From NCBI GenBank assembly GCA_963931865.1, contig OZ007509.1:17722508-17786507 (forward strand): 64,000 bases of DNA, in the 5' to 3' direction. The first letter of the stretch is position 1. The number at the start of each line of letters is the position of its first letter. Position numbers and translations under genes: made by a program. This document shows positions 60,401-64,000 of the stretch, one piece after another. This stretch comes from Axinella damicornis (taxonomy: Eukaryota; Porifera; Demospongiae; Axinellida; Axinellidae). The notes beneath the pieces are model-generated. The model had not been told where the DNA came from and ran no database searches. It was given only the letters and a program-made list of their open reading frames with translations.

Positions 60401-61965
60401 TTTTAGCATACTGCAAGCGATCAAAAAATGGAGGTGTATATAGAAGGCCTGGGAAACAAGACTAGATCAACACTGCTTGACTACAACTAGTGTGGGGCCC
60501 ACTCACACACGCCCCTATAATTTTCTAAGCATTCATCATATAAGTTATCCCTTGAAGCAGATGAGGTATTGGTTGTGTGTACCTTCCAATGATGGAGAGT
60601 TGATAATTATGTCGAAATACATATCTAAAATAAATTACATGTTAAATACATGTTGTTGTTGTTCTCCTCCATAGTACACATACCGTACTCTCATGAAAGA
60701 GTGCCCATGGGCGGTGAACCTAATAAGCTCGCCGAACAAGGGGTGGGTGCTCTTCCGAGTGTTTCCGCATTCAACCCTGAAAGAGCGCCCACCTTTGTTT
60801 ATGCACACACCAAGCACAATCAGCAGCGAGCAGTAAGCGCGCGTGTGTGTCAGAGCCCTCCCAGCATATTTACATCGCTGGAGTCACTAGCAATATCACT
60901 GCTCACCACATCGTCTGCCATCAAGCACTCGCTAGCGTCTTCATCTTCACAGGCAAGCCAACACACATAGGCACCATAGATACGGATACCTCAGATACGC
61001 ATACAACACCTCACGAATGCGCTCCATTGTCTGTCACACGAGGCACGAGGCTAGCGCAAGGGTTGGCGCTCATTGGAGTATAAACTTTGACCCTATGCAG
61101 CAAATTAAGCCAAAAGTGGGGGGTGGGCACTCATTTGAGGGTGGGCGCATATATACATCGTGAGACTTTCAGCGTTGTGATGTCACATTCGGCAATGTCC
61201 TTGGGACTTAGGTCCTGCGTAAGCAGAAAGGGAGGAACAGGCCTAGGGGGAGGTGGGTGGATGCACCCAAAGGGTGCAAACAGCATGGCCGTGTCTGGGC
61301 TCCATGGTAGAAAGGACTTGATTGGCACCAGGATGGCTATTTCTGTCGCTTATGGCATATGTGGACTTAGAAACAAGTCATCTTGCATTGTAGAGCCTCC
61401 TTTTCCAGCGTTCATGGCCCATTTTTCAGGTTGGGATTCCTAGGAGACTCAATTGCAAGTTTGTTAATTGGTGGGTGTGGTTAGAGTCATGTATCTGCTT
61501 AGGATGGCTGAAATTACCTGTGGGAGCAGTTTCTAGCCCAGCAACGTCAGGGAATAGAAATTATAGGGTATGTTTAAGCATTCTATAGACTGAAAAACAT
61601 GTCCAGAACAAAACTCGGGCCCTAAAGAGTTTTAATTAATTAATTAACTAAAGTCTGCATACCTATAAATTTTGACACAGTTCTCCACTCTTGGCTTGCA
61701 TAATCACTGCTGCAGGCCCTCACTTTGAAAGTGAATGTAGTCAGTGGTCTGAGTCCTGACTCTCTTGTGATGACAGCGGCAGTGGTAGAACCATTCACAA
61801 CCTTTTCACCATGGAAACTGCTGTCATTATCTCGGTAATGAATTTCATATTTAGTGATATCTCCTGCATCAGCAGCATGGGCTGGTGGGTCCCAGTTCAG
61901 TGTCACAGAAGGCACATGTGCATCCACAGTAGCTGTCAGATTCCGAACTGGCTCTGGAGTGTGAG
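57443..61965 (-). CDS. FN3-repeat protein with C-terminal PARP catalytic domain (5'-incomplete)
   Basis: Four exons recognised in transcript order: 61965-61663 (FN3), 59901-59608 (FN3), 58910-58605 (FN3), 58059-57443 (PARP). Every junction is phase 1, typical for shuffled FN3 modules, so the exons can be joined. The terminal 205 residues resemble a poly(ADP-ribose) polymerase catalytic domain: YHGT supplies the NAD-binding His, GEGFYFAPNSSKAHDY the Tyr, and NYDELVVFD the Glu of the H-Y-E triad. Between His and Tyr is a Cys cluster (CC...C...C..C) as seen in PARP-like proteins of plants, fungi and protists, possibly metal binding. No signal peptide, membrane segment or start exon was found up to position 64000, so the 5' end lies further right or is too short to see. 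The first two FN3 modules are close duplicates (both contain DITKYEI and DNDSSFHGEKVVNGSTT). Whether the protein polymerises or mono-modifies, and in which compartment, is not shown by sequence. Confidence 0.8.
58215..58320. repeat. 34-bp tandem repeat, three copies, FN3-PARP intron
   Basis: CATGTGACTAGTGGGCGTGG followed by TCAAATGAAGCTGT occurs three times with almost no change between the last FN3 exon and the PARP exon. Confidence 0.85.
60400..60463. mobile_element. TAGCC-family half or decayed hairpin
   Basis: An inner segment with TGCAAGCGATCAAAAAATGG and a right end GGCCTGGGAAACAAGACTA are clear. A matching left end is only weakly present near 60285. It lies in the FN3-PARP gene between FN3 exons. 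Confidence 0.4.
60680..61150. mobile_element. MITE-like element with GAGTGCCCA ends (tentative)
   Basis: The left part ACCGTACTCTCATGAAAGAG / TGCCCATGGGCGG and the right part GGGTGGGCACTCATTTGAGG / GTGGGCGC are partly inverted. The interior has no transposase. It lies in an FN3-PARP intron. Confidence 0.35.
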
Positions 61966-62047
61966 CTGGATTCAGAGATATATATATATGTACATAATTA
62001 TGTACTAGTATCAGTGCTCAGTTTTCAGCATTGCTTGTAGTATGCAT

Positions 62048-62588
62048 ACCGTATTTCCCCGATCAAACGCTGCAGCTACTATTTATTTCAACACACGATT
62101 CACTGCAGCTAATGTTCAAGGGTGGCCACTAATCAAGGGTAGCGTTTATTAATCTCAGCGAACTCTTTCGTGAAAGTAGTTGCATTGAGAAAACCAGTTA
62201 CTGGTTTGTCGAAATGATCATGTGGTACCACAAAGGGCTGAAGCAAACTCCAAGTGTCCTTGTAAGCTTTTTCTTCGCTACAAAGCGGTACTTCCGATCC
62301 GTTTCCTCGCTTTCTTTCATCCAGTGACTTCAGATGTCGCTTGCCCTCCATGCCTCAGGAACTTGCACCAAACGTTCAGAGCACATAACCAACAATCTGT
62401 TCTTCTCACGAATGGTCATGGTCATCTCCCTCAAGAGCTAGACAAAGCACTCATGTGCTACTCGAATACTAGCCGCGGATATGAAAAAAGGCAGTGTTTA
62501 TTTCATTCAGCCCTTCTGGAGGTGCAGCTATTATTCGAGGGTGGCCACTAAATGAGGACGGTGTTTGATCGCAGAAATACAGTATATA
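62048..62588. mobile_element. MITE-like element with CGTATTTCCCCGATCAAACG ends
   Basis: The left end ACCGTATTTCCCCGATCAAA and the right end (minus strand) TACTGTATTTCTGCGATCAA form inverted termini. Inside, GGGTGGCCACTAA appears twice. No transposase ORF. Located upstream of the first recognised FN3 exon. Confidence 0.55.
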
Positions 62589-62643
62589 CGTAGATGTGAC
62601 CACAGATGGCATGTTCTGTTAGTCTCTATGGGCCTTGTTGATT

Positions 62644-62984
62644 CTAGGGCGTAGCTAGCAATGAGGCAAGGGAGGCAGTTGCCTCCTCGCTTTTCTGGAT
62701 AATGACGCGCGTGTCTGGTGAGTCTCGCACACTCCATGTACGATGTGCGTTCGATCTGATGACAGAGACAGGAGCTAGGCTGACCATGAGCCGGCGTATA
62801 CTCTTAACGCTGATAGTGCTGCAAGTCTGGAACAGTCTGGGCACCGGCATATTGCTGTAGCATTTCGAGAGCAACTGTTTGCACGCACTGCGTATTAACT
62901 TATGAATAATTAATTAGCTCAAAAAATTTTCGCCGTGAGAACTCCATGCCTCCTCAGTCTCCAAATCCTAGCTACGCCCCTGTG
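62644..62984. mobile_element. MITE-like element with GGGCGTAGCTAG ends
   Basis: GGGCGTAGCTAGCAATGAGG at the left and, on the minus strand, GGGGCGTAGCTAGGATTTGG at the right form inverted termini, with an adjacent GGAGGCA motif on both sides. Non-coding interior of about 300 bp. Confidence 0.55.
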
Positions 62985-63274
62985 ATTGGCAGGCCAGGTG
63001 CCCGAAATGCCTGTACCCTACCATACAAAAGGAAATCTACACTTCAGGCTCATAAGATGAAGAGAAGACTTTATGCGCCAAATCACCTGTACACGATTAC
63101 ATGCCCTGACCTGTCATGATGTGCACCTACTACGTAGCTGCCTATAATTTGTATTTCAGCCATGGCAATTTTTATAGGGTACCTGTGAAAGCCGGAACGT
63201 AGGAACGCGGAACGCGCAGGGCGTCTTTATTCACTGGACGGGACTGGACTCACCCAAAAATCTGTTTTTCAGTG

Positions 63275-63966
63275 TAGGACAGAAGCTAAGCATACTTATT
63301 TATTCACTAAAGTTGCTTGCATAGCCTGCTTTCGTGTCTTTCCTCGAGTCGGTAGAGGTCAAAGGTCACGTGCATATTTAATAAGCTTCAATGAAAAGAT
63401 TAAAAGAGCACTTATAAAAAATAAATAAATAAAATAAAAATAAAAATAAATAAATAAAAAAAAGACAGGCGCCAGCCAGTAGCCCCCACCAGGGTGGATG
63501 GCCTCGTCTGACTTTCACTTTCGCAGGTCATGTCACTATGCTCTAATATATTTTTTATACTTTTTTAATAATAATTTATCTATTTACCTTTACCATATAT
63601 GCATTTGGTTGGTTGTTTTGTATCATTCAGTTTCAGCCTGCATGCAGGTGCTGTTTTGGTTGTATCACTTTTTGTTTCTGTATATTTATCATAATTATGA
63701 AAAAAAAAAAAAGAAGAAAAAAGAAAAAAGAAATAACAAAAAAAAAACTTATTTACCGCAGACATCGAACTCCAGCCTTTTGCTGAAGCATAGAAAACAG
63801 AAAATAATATTCCTCTATCATCCACGACTGACTGAAGAGCATTTTGCTGAAGCTTATTAGTATGCACGTGACCTTTGACCTCTACCGACTCGAGGGAAGA
63901 CACGAAAGCATGCAGGCTATGCAAGCAACTTTAGTGAATAAATAAGTATGCTTAGCTTCTGTCCTA
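63275..63966. mobile_element. Fold-back element with about 118-bp inverted arms
   Basis: The arms 63275-63393 and 63849-63966 are highly similar inverted copies (TAGGACAGAAGCTAAGCATA through GCGTGTCTTTCCTCGAGTCG-type sequence to GTCACGTGCATA and TAAGCTTCA), with a few substitutions and a 4-base indel. The loop has an A/T-rich left part (AAATAAATAAAATA) and an A-rich right part. No transposase. Confidence 0.8.
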
Positions 63967-64000
63967 TGGGGTGCCGTTTGTGTCAAAACTACATTGTGAG

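Noticed and set aside
1..64000. CRISPR array, operon, riboswitch or prokaryotic attachment sites.
   Set aside because: The spliced genes and animal protein families show eukaryotic nuclear DNA; the regular repeats are minisatellites without unique spacers.

Overview
The window is animal nuclear DNA. Genes are split into many short exons with canonical GT/AG junctions and matched phases, and the proteins are metazoan: a Discs-large MAGUK scaffold, MFSD8/CLN7-type transporters, a kelch-kinase and an FN3-PARP protein. Kelch/coiled-coil/kinase proteins, introns of 0.1-3 kb and dense small repeats make a sponge (Porifera) my best guess. That is inference; no rRNA or mitochondrial marker is present. 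Exon ends were deduced by hand from splice consensus, phase and paralogue comparison, and every multi-exon model below sums to a multiple of three.

Layout. 1-1570: intergenic. 1571-7900 (-): MFSD8-like gene A. 7901-8490: short divergent interval. 8491-17789 (+): MFSD8-like gene B, head to head with A. 17790-25839: 8 kb of repeats between convergent genes, including a relic that looks like a non-LTR retrotransposon tail. 25840-30554 (-): MFSD8-like gene C, tail to tail with B and carrying a much enlarged luminal loop. 30555-30824: second short divergent interval. 30825-46997 (+): complete 24-exon Discs-large gene (825 aa: L27, three PDZ, SH3, guanylate-kinase-like). 46998-49086: convergent intergenic DNA. 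49087-52338 (-): kelch/coiled-coil/protein kinase gene (about 812 aa). 52339-57442: intergenic, with a decayed copy of a Discs-large segment, a possible biotin-carboxylase fragment and a 22-bp minisatellite. 57443-61965 (-): 3' part of a gene joining at least three FN3 domains to a PARP-type ADP-ribosyltransferase; its 5' end was not found. 61966-64000: small transposon-like elements, including a long fold-back.

How the genes relate. The three transporters are paralogues: every shared intron has the same phase and several exons have identical lengths (167 and 64 nt). All three end in an acidic dileucine motif of the lysosomal-sorting type. The other genes are functionally unrelated neighbours: a junctional scaffold, a signalling kinase and an ADP-ribosyltransferase.

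The most distinctive non-genic feature is a family of palindromic elements with ends close to TAGCCTCGTTCCCAGGCC, from 29 to 536 bp, scattered through introns and intergenic DNA. Eight copies have perfect 9-bp target-site duplications and four have imperfect ones, which points to a Mutator-like mobilising activity acting on very small hairpins.
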